64,000 nt of DNA from Pyxicephalus adspersus. Taxonomy: Eukaryota; Chordata; Amphibia; Anura; Pyxicephalidae. Where the stretch lies: NCBI RefSeq assembly GCF_032062135.1, contig NC_092862.1, positions 93,280,426-93,344,425 of the forward strand, given 5' to 3'. Under the pieces are notes generated by a model. The model ran no database searches and was not told the origin of the DNA. It was given only the letters and a program-made list of their open reading frames with translations. The position numbers were made by a program, and so were the translations under genes. Below, in pieces: positions 22,800 to 35,269 of this stretch (positions are counted from its first letter, which is position 1; every line of letters starts with the position of its first letter).

Positions 22800-24760
22800 T
22801 TGTATGCATGTATATATATACCCAGGTTAAGGACATCCCTGGGTTAAGGGCCTCCCTGCAGGACAGAGGCTTGGAGGGGGTGGTTTGCATGACTTGCAGA
22901 AGAAATCTTTTGCTAAGCACAGCTGAGGTTCTGGAGGATCTTAGGGGTGGGGGGTTTGCTGCAGCCTCCCCTAACTATTTAATGACCAATACAAAATCTG
23001 CAGTTGTTTCTTTTTGCATATCAAAGGAGACATTGCTCCAGATGGTAATGAATGTCTAGGTTCCATAAAGTATTTTTTTTTGCTTTGTGATTAGCTCACA
23101 GTGAGGATTTTTGTTAACTTGATTGACACCATGCTGCCTAATAATATGTTGAGACAAACATCTGTCCTAATTGCATTTCATGAAATATTGTACCTTTTCC
23201 GACCTACATACAAATTCAATTTAATAACGAACCTACAGTCCCTATCTCGTATGTAACCTGGGGACTACCTGTATAGGCACACCCTAAACCAAGACTGTCA
23301 GGAACCACTAAATTGTACCAGTATTGTGGATAGCACACAATAAACAACCCAGATAAACACTAACTTCACATCACTTCCTTGTTGTCTCGGATTCTGTTCT
23401 TTTAGTTTTTCTAAATATTCCATTTTGCAACAGTAACACACAATTTAATATTCCCAGAAAAAGGTTTTAGAATGAAGACATGGCCTTATCTTTAGAATTA
23501 TCCAAGGTCACTTAAGTAAAAAAAAATCTCTTGGGGGTTGTGTTCCTAAAGTTGAAAAGGAAATAAGAAATCAACCAACATGAAAGTGTGACCTAGAAAT
23601 GTGGCTATCAGTTTATTGATTCCTTTAAAGACTGATTAAGGATAAAATGGTTTCTATTCAGTTTGTCCTATTTTCCATATCTGATTACTTAAATGTCATC
23701 ACTGATATTTGTGGGTAATGACAATTGCTTGAAAAGGAAAGGATTACAAACTTTATCTTTACCTTGGAGAGTAGAGATGACATGGCCCTGCTAGTTATAT
23801 TTGTTTTGCATTAACCCATAAATATGTATGTCATCCTTTCTTTAAATTTCCTTATATTTTAAATAATATTATTCAAACAATAATATTATACTATCTATAG
23901 TGTGCCTATTGTTTTAAGAAAAAAATTCAGAGGGATGCAGGGGTAAATGTTTTCATAAATTTCCACTGACTTGAAATGTGGTTATGGCAAGAAGAAAAAT
24001 AAGCACAATGTACAGTAACACCAAGCAACCCAAAATAATATGTTAGGTTACTACTATTGATACAATGCTATTGCTGTGTGTTCTGTTCATAGAATATGTC
24101 GGAAAATGCATTCAAATTAATGTGATTGGTCATGGAGTTTTAAGATACTTGGGTAAAGTTACAGAAATGGGAAAGCCATAAATCCAAGAGGAGAGAACAT
24201 ATTTTTTTACAAAATAAATCCAATCAATAAATCAAAGAAATGAGTCTAAAGATAATAGTAACACAATTTTAAATCCTATTAGGAATAAATCGAATTGTTC
24301 AGAAAGCTTATTTGTGTCTGGATGTATGAAGCAATGATTGGACATATTTATTTCAAAAGTTTTACCTAGCTTTTCTGCTGGTTCTGATGGGCAGTGAGGT
24401 TGCATTGCAGTTACCACTTCCTCATACCTGCAGAACCTGTTTACTTACAATTTTTTTTTAAGTTTAGTTCTGCTTTAAATGGAAGATGGAGTGTAGACAA
24501 TAAAACTAAACTATGGACAAAGTTGTCACCTATACCTTGATGTATGGTATCCCTGATAAAACCTGAAGACCACAAAGAAAAAAAACTTTGCAACGAGCCA
24601 ATTCTGTTCAAAGTGAACCTTGGTATATATAATTTAAAAAGCTGAGTTCTTTAGAAAAGGTTGCTGCAACTCTGATTAGATGCTTGTAAGTCTTCACATC
24701 TGAAAGAATGTTGATTCTGCAATATTTCATACATCTTTGAAATTATGCTTTACTCGGCTT
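22800..24760. other. no gene seen
   Basis: AT-rich sequence. At 24455-24480 there is a single AAGTTTAGTTCTGCTTTAAAT terminus of the TTTAAAG-type MITE class, without a partner end that I can fix. Confidence 0.45.
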
Positions 24761-24762
24761 GC

Positions 24763-24910
24763 CATTATTATTATTTTTATTATTATACAGTATTTATATA
24801 GCGCCATCATATTGCGCTGCACTGTACAAAGTCCATAGTCATGTCACTAGCTATCCCTCAAAGGAGCTCACAATCTAATGTCCCTACCTCAGTCACATGT
24901 CTTCATTACA
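24763..24910 (-). repeat. common amphibian 'TATATAGCGCC' repeat
   Basis: An (ATT)n tract is followed by TATTTATATAGCGCCATCAT, GCGCTGCACTGTACAAAG and GGAGCTCACAATCTAATGTC. I recall this series as a very frequent amphibian interspersed repeat whose A/T-repeat end behaves like a retroposon tail, hence the minus orientation. The exact class is not settled by what I can see. Confidence 0.65.
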
Positions 24911-25871
24911 GTCAAAGGCCAATTTTTTGGGGGAGAGCCAATTACCCTAACAGCATGTTTTTCATTTCAATTCATTTTGAAAAAACTTTAGCAGTTGCTT
25001 ATGGAGCCTGTTTGCACTTTTCCCTGCTGCTCCTTGTGTATTGCAGCATCATTTGTTAAATGTGGAGATTTATGATAACCTCTTCGCTTCTGCACTCATG
25101 CACATTTTTTTCTCTATCCACGACTTACACATAATCAATAAGTTACACATAAAAACCTTAATTTTTTAATATTTCAGAGAATCTGTGCTTCTTGAAGTTT
25201 GTAAAGTCTAGTACTCATGCTTTTCTGCCTTCTCCAATCCTTTTACATGTACAGTGGCTATGTTGCAGCCTGATGCTACAGTCATTTAAATAATGGTACA
25301 TATAATAATGTATCCTACAGAACATTAGGTGTGGGTCTTGGATTGCAGATATATTTCCCCCACTATAGGTCATGGTCCTTCCGAAAACAGATCACCTACT
25401 GCAGAAAAAGTCCAGAAAGGTTTGGCTGGTGAACTGTGGTTGCTATTTGGTTTGTTTCTTACAGGGCCCAGACTCTAGGATAGAAGGGAAGGATCCACAG
25501 TACAGGCTGGGTTTGCAGACTGGCATAACACATATGTCTGGGGCATTCAGGAGTAGGGAAGGAGGCGTGGAACAGAAAGCACACACAGGCAAATCCTGGT
25601 TTCTGAATGACTGATACTTCCATCCTGTGCTACCTGTGAATAACAGGTGACCTCCTGGAGTATTGCTAAAGTTGCTTTGTTTTGCTGATTGCTGAAAATA
25701 AGCTGTTTTGTGTTACTTTTTGTTGAGGTGAAGCCATTTTTTGAGTTTTTTGAGTCAAAATAAAATTGGCTTATCTCCCTGGTAGGACAATAGAGTGTTG
25801 GCTTGATCAACTAAGTAATGAACTGGCTGGTCTATTCTTTATGCCTATTACAACCCACCTACCGCCTGACA

Positions 25872-25884
25872 CCCCCCCCCCCCC
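25872..25884. repeat. poly-C run
   Basis: Thirteen consecutive C. A similar run lies at about 6403-6417 inside the YR element. Confidence 0.9.
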
Positions 25885-26049
25885 ATTGGTTTCCATCATC
25901 TTCATCTTTCCATGGGTACCTTGTTCATATGCTAACATAATCTTTTCATTTTGTTAATACGTACCTCATTCCATGTTGAAAACAGTTCTCCTTAACTTGA
26001 CCCCCTTTTTTTCATTGTCCAAATTGTATATATGTTTGGGCCCCGTTTG

Positions 26050-26355
26050 TATTTCTTCAGTTTTATATGTGTGTTTATAAATCTAAATGTTTGCCAGTTC
26101 GTGTGATTAGTTACTCATTAACCATTCACACATTCTTCCATGTAGGATAGTTCCCTGAACTAGATTTGGTTAATACTTACTAGGTACTCTTATCTGTTTC
26201 TTTCACTATGTCAAAAATTAAAGGATAGTGAATGTTTACATTCCTATGCACTTATACTACATTACTGTTTGCTTTTAAAATGTTCTAAACCGGCTTCATG
26301 CTGTTCATTTTCTATGTAATGCTTATTACCCAATAAAAACTATATTTAAAAAAAA
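26050..26355 (+). mobile_element. possible LINE 3' tail
   Basis: T-rich sequence ending TGCTTATTACCCAATAAAAA followed by CTATATTTAAAAAAAA. A polyadenylation signal (AATAAA, about 26333) just before an A-run fits an L1-type 3' end. There is no coding similarity upstream. Confidence 0.35.
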
Positions 26356-26423
26356 TGGATGTAACTGAAGTACTACATTGTCCTGTGTTGGGCTAACACC
26401 GAACACCAACCTTTTTTAGTTAG

Positions 26424-26426
<3 letters not shown>

Positions 26427-26454
<28 letters not shown>
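26427..26454. repeat. (TA)n microsatellite
   Basis: TA dinucleotide run of about 28 bases. Confidence 0.95.
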
Positions 26455-27027
26455 CGTTTATTATGTATAAACAGTTCAAAGGGGTAATGAGCTAAGGGGG
26501 GAAAAGGTAAAAGGAATTCATTACAAAGGCTACCTATTGGTTAGTAAAGGTTCAATAGAAAAACTGTATTTAAAGAGAGAAATTCTTTAAAAACTTTTGA
26601 CCTGTTTATTATAGCTTCACCTAACTACATTGTAGATTACCAATTGCAAAGCTGTTCATATACATATAAATTCTTACTGCTTGTTTCCTGAATAAAATAC
26701 TTTTTTGGCTATGGTTTTGGAGTTTTATTGGCTCAGAGAATGAAAAAGACTTGAGTACAGGAAAACAACCAAATCAATAGCACTTACCTTAATGAAATGT
26801 CTTTTGTTAAATTAAAAAAGGTATTTAATTCAGACCAAACTAAATCCCCGGACAATCAAATACATTTACTACTAAGGCACAAAATTAAAGCACAAAATAA
26901 CTACATAGAAATTTAAATACTGGGTTTCTATTGTTTGCACTTTGAAAAGTGTAAATAAAAAAAAGTTTAGGTTGAACAAAGCTTTAAAAAGAGATGTAAA
27001 ATACATGTATAATCAGCATAAGAGTAA

Positions 27028-27428
27028 AGGTGCGTACACACTTCCAATTTTTATCGTTCAAAACGAACGACGAACGATCAATTGGGCAAAAAATCGTTCG
27101 TAAAAAAGTAACCAACGACGCCGACGAACGAGGAAAGTCGTTGGAAACGAACGACCGGACCGGCGGATCGGATTGGACGACGATCGTTGAACATCGTTCG
27201 TGTGTACGGTCGTTCGTTAAACGTCCATGGGCTGAGCATGCGTAATGAACGAACGTTCGTTCACTTTCCTGTCGTGCACATAGTTCCTCTATCGCTCAAA
27301 CGATCGTATCTATTGTGTGTACAATATCTACGAACTATCGTGTCGTTATCTCTATGTGCAGGATCGGTGCTATACGATCGTTCGTCGTTCGTTTTCCAAC
27401 GATAATAATTGGAAGTGTGTACGTAGCT
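27028..27428. mobile_element. Harbinger-type MITE, CpG-dense, TAA target duplication
   Basis: Terminal inverted repeats AGGTGCGTACACACTTCCAA and (reverse complement of the right end) AGCTACGTACACACTTCCAA extend about 45 bp through TTATCGTT and ACGAACGACGAACGATC. Both sides carry TAA (27025-27027 and 27429-27431), the 3-bp target typical of PIF/Harbinger. The interior is built from repeated TCGTTCG/CGAACGA words, with an 18-bp perfect palindrome at 27246-27263 near the midpoint. It is non-coding; the 71-residue frames inside are artefacts of the repeated word. High CpG retention next to CpG-poor DNA suggests a recent insertion. Confidence 0.85.
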
Positions 27429-27539
27429 TAAGGTTGCCACAGCCAGAAAGTTTGGATCATCTCTTAACCACTTGAAGACATTCTAGACATTTGGAATATA
27501 AAACATTCAGCTTGAAAAATGACCTTGTGGTAATTGCAA

Positions 27540-28480
27540 TGCATGGTAACACACAATTTATGCATTAGTGTGTTGTGATAACATTAATTCTGAATGACCC
27601 CCAGTGCACTAAAGCAACACACAACAATGTACAATGTCATACTACTGTGTATTGTGCTGCAATTCATCAGCTACCCTAGCTTATACAGGTATGTTGGCAG
27701 CACAATCAAAATGATAGGGACGCCTCAACACAATAAGTTGAGTTCACAGAGCCTAGCACAACATGACAAGTACTGTATGTTTATTCTGTGAAAAGTAAAA
27801 GTTATTATTAGTTAGATTTAACAATTACAGTAGCATTGCTTAATTTAAAGAGCCTTATTGTTGTTTAAAGCTTAGTAAATTTAGTGTAACGCGTTAATAT
27901 ATACATTTACAATAATAACATAGATCAAAAGTGATGTGGGCCAGCATGAGCATTTTCATATTTAGCTTACTAAATTCTGGAGAACTAGGTTCTCCAATGA
28001 TTTAGAGCAATGTTTTACCTTTCTGCTTTAGTTTGTAGATTTTTATGCATAAATTGGGTATCTAAAATGATAAATATAATGTTATGCTGATTTTTTTAAA
28101 ATTAAGTTTATTCTGTATGTATTTCTCCTAAGCTATACTGAATTGTGATATATCTACTTTGTTCTATTACTTTTATATATTATATATACTAATATGATAT
28201 TGTACTGTGCTTTTTGTTAATTCTGTTCAATTATTTGCCTAAATGTCTTACACATATACACATATGTGCTGCTTTACTATATTTGCATGTTCGCATATTT
28301 ATGCTGTGGTTACCTTACATTGCGCTGGGCCTTCTAATGTGTAATTTGAATAGCGCATTGCATCGCAACACAGTGTAGCAAGTTGCTCTGTAGAGCTGGC
28401 AAATATGCCTCAAGTGTTATTGTGCATGCTCCTGCATTGCATAAATGTGCAATAGGCATTTAAAGTGTACATAAAGTATA
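27540..28480. other. diffuse repeats, no gene
   Basis: Contains GTGCATTG/TTGCAT-rich sequence (27540-27780 and 28310-28450) resembling that at 38500-38640 and 57780-57870, probably old copies of one dispersed repeat. No coding signal. Confidence 0.4.
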
Positions 28481-28860
28481 TTATACTTTATTTTTCTCAT
28501 TGAACATACCGAAGTTCCAGCACCTTTTCTCGATGTCTGTAAAAGTTTGTGAAGGGGAACAGCTGTCATGACAAAATGACATCTCAGCCCTGTAAATACG
28601 GGTTGCGCATGCGTACTTTAATACTGGCCAGTGGCTGAGCACCCTAAGTGCTTGGGAAGTGCGTGAGCTGTGGGACCTGTGACAAAATTTGAGGAGGGAC
28701 AGTTGTTTATATGTGCCTGACAATTTACAGCCAACACAGTGGTTCAGAGCATTCTGCTCATGGTGCAGTGATACATGCCAGCTGGGCTGCGGAAAGGTAA
28801 AGGAGAATAACAACTATAAAGCCCTCATAAAAGCTTTCCTTACTCTCTTTTTCTCACAGA
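28457..28860. mobile_element. possible MITE, TTTAAAG-type start
   Basis: GGCATTTAAAGTGTACATAAAG starts a stretch of raised GC (28540-28760). I cannot find a convincing right terminus, so the end is a guess. Confidence 0.35.
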
Positions 28861-28949
28861 GCTCTGTATGGAGTGCTCTCTGGGGGAATGGTCTGGCACA
28901 GTATCTGGAGGATATTTATATGAAATATATTTTTTATGAATGAGTTAAG

Positions 28950-31430
28950 TGAAAGAGGATTTGCTTTTTAAGGCTTCATTGGAGAAATTTCCCTTACTTC
29001 TGGTTTTGGGAACAACCTTATACCAGACAAAAAGTGAGAGAAAATCTGCAGCATTCTAATAAAAAATAGGGTGTATTTATAAATGTTTACCAAGTAAAAA
29101 ACAAAAATACCAGGCATTCCCTCTACATTTTACAAATATTCCATAGATGTTTTTTTTTTAAATTAGGATTTTGCCAGGCCAAATGCCCATTGAATCTGTA
29201 ATGAACAATTGTCATTCTCTAACAAAGGCTAATTGTCCTAAAGCAGGTATAAAAACTTTTTGATTTTTTTTTTTCAAATAGTGCATTCAAACACAATTGG
29301 CACAGATAAAGTTACACTTTTTTGTAAGTTAATTAAGCTCTGGTGGCAGCAAATTAATCATTCTTAGTAATAAAGACAATTGAAATATTTCACTTTACTT
29401 TATATTTCATACTTCAGTATTGTAATTAAGGCTTAAAATCTAATGATATTTTATGTACAAAGATCCAGTTCACAGATCTGAGAGGTATTAAATGCCAAAC
29501 TGTCTATAGGCTACACAGTCTCCAATACACATGGTTTACAGATTATTTTGTTTTTCACTCTAAGATTTTTTTTTGAGAGTGGGGGTAGTAGATTTTGTCA
29601 GTGCCCTGGGGATGGTTAAACCCACTGTATTTTCTTTGCTTAGCTTTTTATAACATTGAATGCTAAATACAATTATGTATTTGGAAAGCAAAACTATTAG
29701 TCATATTGCTCAACTGTATTAAAATGGAGAAAGACCTTATTGATCCCATTCATCATCCTCATGTTGTACCTGGATAGCTTTATAACTCCTTTAGCACTTA
29801 TTAGTAAATCATATCAGGAGATTTTGAAGCAATCAGTACAATATGGTAATTTGTAGCTATATTAGCCATAAGGGTATAGATCAAGTCAGGTGTCAAGAAC
29901 TTGACAGAAGAGTCTGCATTAATGTTCAATAATATTATTATAATTAACAGTTATGTCAATTACTGACAACAGTAAAACATGACAGTGGTACAAACCTTTC
30001 TACTTTATCTAAAACTAAGATTTAAGCATAAGACATAAGCATTAAAAACACTATGGCAAAGACTGTAAAGCACAGAATCATTGCTAATACCGGTAATTCA
30101 TGACAATATTTTTTGTTGTGTTCAGTGGTGCTCTGCATTATTTATTGCTGCTTTATGTACTGGCTTCTTATTTCTGAACACAAATCACATGTTAAAGACT
30201 CTGGGAATGTTAAATGTGAGTAAGCAATAACTGTTTCATATAGCAATTTATAGCATATGTGAACATGTCACATTGGAGGTCCTGATGTTTTCTAATAAAG
30301 ACATTGCTCAGGCATGGTTATAAGATATATAGAATGAAGTAAAAAAATTGAGAGTTGGGCCTGTATACCATTCAGGTATATACTATGATATTGCTGTGTT
30401 AATGTATTTGGTGTGAGGTTCAATCAACCTGTGCTGTGCTCAGGCAAAAATTATATAAGTTCAGTTCTTTTACTACTGCGCAAAAAGGTAGGAAGCTAAT
30501 CTCCAGCTACATAATTCAAAATTCAGCCTAGCCTTATTTATCTTCAAGGCAAGGTAATAAAACAATGACTCTAAATATTTTTTTTCCAGCTGTTATCTCC
30601 CAATAATTAAAGTACTTTCATAAAGTACTGAAGTAATTTATCATTTGTGGCAATTGTTGCTTTAATTAAATGTTAGCAGTACAGAGTAAATGTCCAACTA
30701 TAAACTTTTGGAGACACATTTAAAGCGCTGTAATTCATCAATGGAGCCCAAGCCATCAGATTTTTATGTCATGATACAGTTATTCTACATTGCCGAAACC
30801 ACATACCATTAAAATACAAATTTGCTCTAAAAAAAATGAAACTGACAAATGTAATATATGTATAATATTAATCAATTCCCATAGATCTCACAGAGACTTC
30901 TGCACCTGCAAAGAGGTAGTTTGGTGCACTCTTCTTGAACAAACAATTTTACAGTGTTAAGGGTGTCCTCTTTAAACCGCATATTTTAGTTCTCCCAATT
31001 CATGTTAAATGTTCAGGATTCAAATTTGGACACATAGAATCTTAGTGACACATAGAATCTTTAGAATATTGAAGTGAATAGCTAAGAAACTTGTTCTTTG
31101 CTATGTTTGGGTGCTTTTAGTTGTAGGTTTTGCATCATTTTCCTGTTAAAGGATCCATAACCTTTGTCTTAGGCTCTCTACACACATGAGATAATCATTG
31201 CCCAAGACAAAAGGTTGTGCTCATTTCAGGGGAGAATCATGGATACCTCACAGTGGATTCAAGAGCAATGACCGGGAACAACTGCTTTGCAAGACAAGGG
31301 AAGGGAGCTTGCTTATTCGTTCCCCTTCTTCCCACCCTCACCCAGTTCCAGCAAAGCAGCTCCAAAACTTCATTGATCTTCTTCCATGTTTCACACTAGG
31401 TATATTGTTCTTTAAATTTTTATTTTTTTT
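28950..31430. other. no gene seen
   Basis: AT-rich. At 31171-31200 the word GGCTCTCTACACACATGAGA resembles a frog MITE terminus; its body and other end are not clear. Confidence 0.45.
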
Positions 31431-32998
31431 TTAGTATTAAGCATCAAGTGGCGGAGAATTTCCCGTTTAAGTGAGAAGATGATTTCCTAAGTACTTAGGA
31501 GTCCAGATCCCCCGTCTAATTTGCAAAAGATTTTCCAACTTAATTTTACTCTGTTCTACAGACAATGACTGTAGATTTATAAAAATGAGTCACCAAATCC
31601 TTTTTAATAGGTTGGCAGGATTCAGGTAGTTAAAATGAACCTTCTACCTAGGCTGCTGTATCTGTTTCAGGCCCTGCCTATAAATATCTCACAGAGTTTT
31701 TTTTAAACAGCTTCATGCAAAAATGTTCTAATTTATTTGGGGAAATAAAAGTCCCAGATTGAATAGGAATCTGTTATTTGCCCATAATCTGTCCCTATAA
31801 TATGCAGCGGCCGACTTGGTGGTAAACTGGTACTGATTCCAAACTTTGGGTGCAGGCCGAACAGATTTTTAGTAGGCTCCCCTCAAGGCATTACCATGGG
31901 TCCCATGGCTGAGCAAATATTTGGATAAATCCCACTCTACTTTGCTAGCTTCTATTAATGTCTGTGAGAAATATTTCAAGTTCTGTGATATCTCGCCCCA
32001 TCCTAGTCCTTTTACACCAGAGTTAGATAACCCGGGATTCGAACCAGCATTAGTGTAAGGCAGATTTGATAATCTTAGGAAAAAAGGGTTTGAGGAGAAT
32101 TAAACATTTTATGCCTGGAGGGACTATGTGCACGCCAAGCGATCTGGAAAATCTGTACCCTAGGCTATGAACTATATTTCTGGAAGTTGCTGCAACTGTC
32201 CCATTTTCTCAAAACTGTACAGGCAGATGGGAATTACTGCAGGCCGTTAACCACTTTTGAAAAGATGTTCACGGGTGACCTGGGTCCCAGACATGCACTA
32301 TCTGTCTTGTATTCAATGTTGAATACGCTGCCAAAAGATTTTACACCTTCGTACCTTCGGGTTTGAGAGCGGGAGTTGGAAATCCTGTCCCAGGCCCAGA
32401 AGGAACAAATGTTGCGGATTTACCACAAAAGCTCCATGCACAGTGGAGCCCAGGAAACGGGATATAAAATCCTTACTCGATAGTACAAGATGACAGATAG
32501 ATTACATACTATTTTCCCTACTGTTACAGATATGTGCTTTAGGTGTGGTACTGAGAGAGGTACGATGTTATATATCTTTTAGTCTTGCAAGAAGCTCAAA
32601 GATTTTTGGCAAGGAGTTAGGAAAATTTGTCAAGATATGTCTGTGAGGCCAATACCTAATGACCCTGGGTTTTTCCTGCTCCATCTCATGACTGGCCACA
32701 GAAAGTTTATAATAAATCGGTAGGTAAACACCTGGTAAATGCGGCCAAGGCATGCATCGCAAGTCTGTGGAAACAATTGTCAACCCCCTCTATAGGGGTG
32801 TGGCTCCACAGAGTAAACAAAATTATATTATTGGAGGATTTGACTGCGGGTATCTACAAACAGGATGAGAATTTTTTAGAAACTTGGGGACCTTGGATTA
32901 TGTTTCAAGAATCTCCAGTTTATAAAGATTTGCTGGGCGATTAGAGGGTGGAAAATGACTGTGGCTTAAATAGTCCTGGGCTAATGGAAATATATATA

Positions 32999-33118
32999 CT
33001 GAGAGACACAGACAGGGGTTCTGTGTGAGGGAGCTCTGCTGAGAGACACAGACAGGGGTTCTGTGTGAGGGAGCTCTGCTGAGAGACTCAGAAAGTCAGT
33101 CTGTGTGAGTGAGCTCAA
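32999..33118 (+). repeat. 40-bp tandem repeat, 3 units
   Basis: Units at 32999-33038, 33039-33078 (identical) and 33079-33118 (several changes), each CTGAGAGACACAGACAGGGG then TTCTGTGTGAGGGAGCTCTG. Confidence 0.95.
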
Positions 33119-33368
33119 AAGTGAGTAGAGGGTTGCTGAAAGCTTGGTTTGGAGCTGACAGGGAGAAGCCCTTCAGCTGATAGACAGGGACGTCTGATGT
33201 ATAGTAAGTGCCGGACAGGCAAGGTTTTTGTTATTTTATCTGCAACCTTCAATAAACCTGGCTACAAGCCAGCTTATGGCTGATACCTCAGTGTGCGATC
33301 TGAGTTGGATGAACCAGACAAGTGTCCTTTGACCCTAGCAAAGGCGATCCTGAGCGTAACCCCTCACA
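33000..33368 (+). mobile_element. solo LTR with ATAC target duplication
   Basis: Starts TGAGAGACAC and ends CCCCTCACA (TG...CA), flanked by ATAC at 32996-32999 and 33369-33372. AATAAA at 33251-33256 lies in the position expected for an LTR polyadenylation signal. A 40-bp tandem repeat forms the left third, as in many U3 enhancers. There is no internal region or second LTR, so it is a solo LTR left by recombination. It sits in the LINE 3' tail and is therefore younger than the LINE. The parent retroelement class is unknown. Confidence 0.65.
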
Positions 33369-34439
33369 ATACTAACAAGCATGTTCTCTTGGAAGTTTTG
33401 GGAGGCTAATGGAGCTACAAATTCTGATTTTTCTTTATTAGGTAAGAGGTCGGAGGGTCAGAGATGATATGTTTTGGTCTTTCCATTTTTGTCTAAAAAT
33501 TTTGGTGTATGTTTGTCTTTTTCTTTTCTGTTTCCATGCAATTGGTCCTAGTTATTGGTAAAATGTGCTGGGGTCCAGAGCTGTTTCTCCCTTCCCATAT
33601 GGTATTTTTGTGTTTTTTTTATGTTTATCTTTCTTGTCAAAAATTTGAAATTTTAAAAAAATTAATGTGATAAAATTTAATTAAAAATTGAAAAAAGTTT
33701 TTTTTTTTAAAAAAAATATTTTTTTGGACATAGACCTGAAGTGACTTGCCAAAAAGCTCCTGTATTGTCTCATATGTCAAATGGCCATTCTACAAGAAGC
33801 ATTGTGGCTTGTCAATACATATCCAACTAATTCCAGTCTAGCTTTTTTAAAGCCTTTTTTTAAAGTGGAGTCATCTAAGTCTACCTTTATTGAGCCCAAT
33901 GGATGGCATGATTAGACACTGTTGTACCTTGACCCTGGAGTACAGCTTCTATTTATTTGGAAGTTGTCCCATTTGTCTGTCACTATTACTATTTATCTAA
34001 CCATTCTGGGACTGATGTTTCCCTTAGTATTCAAGGAGGTTATCTGACAGCTTCCATTTCTATAAGGACTGTGTCCCATTCCCATAGGGATAAATGTCCC
34101 AGCTGACATCCCAGTTAGCTGTGTAGTCTGTAGGCTGTACAATTGCACCCTATTAAACCATACTAGTTTCACAACTATAAGCTGCGTAAATTAACAAAGA
34201 ATAGACACCACAGTATAGGCTGAATGTGCTGAAGCTGTTAGTAAAAAATGAACTGAATATTAATAACGATTAGATGCAACAGTTTGTATATAATATTTGA
34301 TTATCCCAACAGATAGTTCTTTCTTCTGGAATATAACATAGTGACTTTTGTAACATTACAATTTTATGTTGTATGTGTTGCTCTCAAGATTCACTGTGCC
34401 CATTGGACCGTAGTACTCACAAGGTCTACATACTGTTTA

Positions 34440-34870
34440 GGACAGGCCTTGCCACAAAAGGTACAGTTACTTCTCATTGAGAACTGAGATTGCTAATTAT
34501 TTTGTCACTACACTATACAAAATAATTTTTGTGGAAGGGAACACTATAAAAAAATACACTTGTAAGGCCCTGGTCAGCACCGGTATTCCCCAGACAATAG
34601 TCCCCCAATCTTCGCTGCAATCTTTGCCTTTACTAAGCCCCTGCTCAGCCTCGGGAGACTGGTTGTGACTCCCAGCACTCGGTTGACCCCAGGACTTGCG
34701 CAAGTGCGCAAAAGATGGTGTCTGGAGATGACCTGGCAGCAAACCAGGAGCACACAGATAGAAATACCAAGATTCCAATAGACAAGCCCAGAATTCAGAG
34801 CCAGAGATCATAATAGATAAGCCATCCACCAGATGAAGTACACAGGGACAAACACAATCAGAGTCACTGG
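34440..34870. other. GC-raised unclassified stretch
   Basis: Composition differs from its flanks and the minus strand has a 110-codon frame (34829-34497), but the protein has no motif I recognise. It may be a retroelement leader. Confidence 0.3.
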
Positions 34871-34937
34871 ACAGATAAACATCTAACAGAGCACTGAACG
34901 TAATACAAGTGCTTGAATGGTATTCAAGACCTACTTT

Positions 34938-35263
34938 TTAACCTAAAGTGGACCAAAACTAATATTTGTACCTTATAAAAAAAGGCTAGACAACCCTTAA
35001 AATGACCTTTTGGGGAGGGGTTAAAAACACTTTTTTATTAAAAAAAAGGTAAACCTCTTCCAGTTTCTGCAGAATGGAGTGCAGAGCCTCCCAAGATACA
35101 TACGGCATGGATCTCAGGAGGCATCTGGCTGCTCCTGCTAATGCGTGATCTCGGCATCGACAAATCTGTGAAGGTAAAAGTGAGTTTATTTTTGCAGTTT
35201 ACTTCCACGGTAAATACTTTATACTATCGGTATACATTTGCTGTTTTGGGTTCATTTAAAACA
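34938..35263. mobile_element. MITE, TTTAAAG-type, copy in one orientation
   Basis: The left terminus AACCTAAAGTGGACCAAAAC and the reverse complement of the right end (GTTTTAAATGAACCCAAAAC) match imperfectly. The interior (AGAATGGAGTGCAGAGCCTC, then CCAAGATACAT) matches 48904-49230 in the opposite orientation, which supports a real family. Confidence 0.65.
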
Positions 35264-35269
35264 AATGTG

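Larger units (their letters stand above)
31440..33720 (+). mobile_element. L1-like LINE, 5'-truncated 3' half, interrupted by a solo LTR
   Basis: Degenerate ORF2 C-terminal protein can be followed through frameshifts: YLGVQIPRLI near 31495, LLYLFQALPINIS about 31650, FIWGNKSPRLN about 31735, and MTDRLHTIFPTVTDMCFRCG at about 32490-32550 with YIFSCKKLKDFW after it. Order and motifs (the YLG-Q-P block, the SFF-LH-LF-FIW block and the C-terminal Cys region) are those of L1-clade ORF2 after the reverse transcriptase. The coding part ends near 32945. An untranslated tail runs to an A/T-rich end about 33640-33720, broken at 32999/33369 by an LTR. Truncated and dead. Confidence 0.8.

Noticed and set aside
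32034..32045. GGGATTCGAACC, which on the minus strand resembles a tRNA/SINE B box (GGTTCGAATCC)
   Set aside because: It lies within LINE coding similarity, and no A box or cloverleaf can be built around it.
34497..34829. 110-codon minus-strand frame
   Set aside because: No recognised motif; the GC-raised repeat-like context makes a chance frame more likely.
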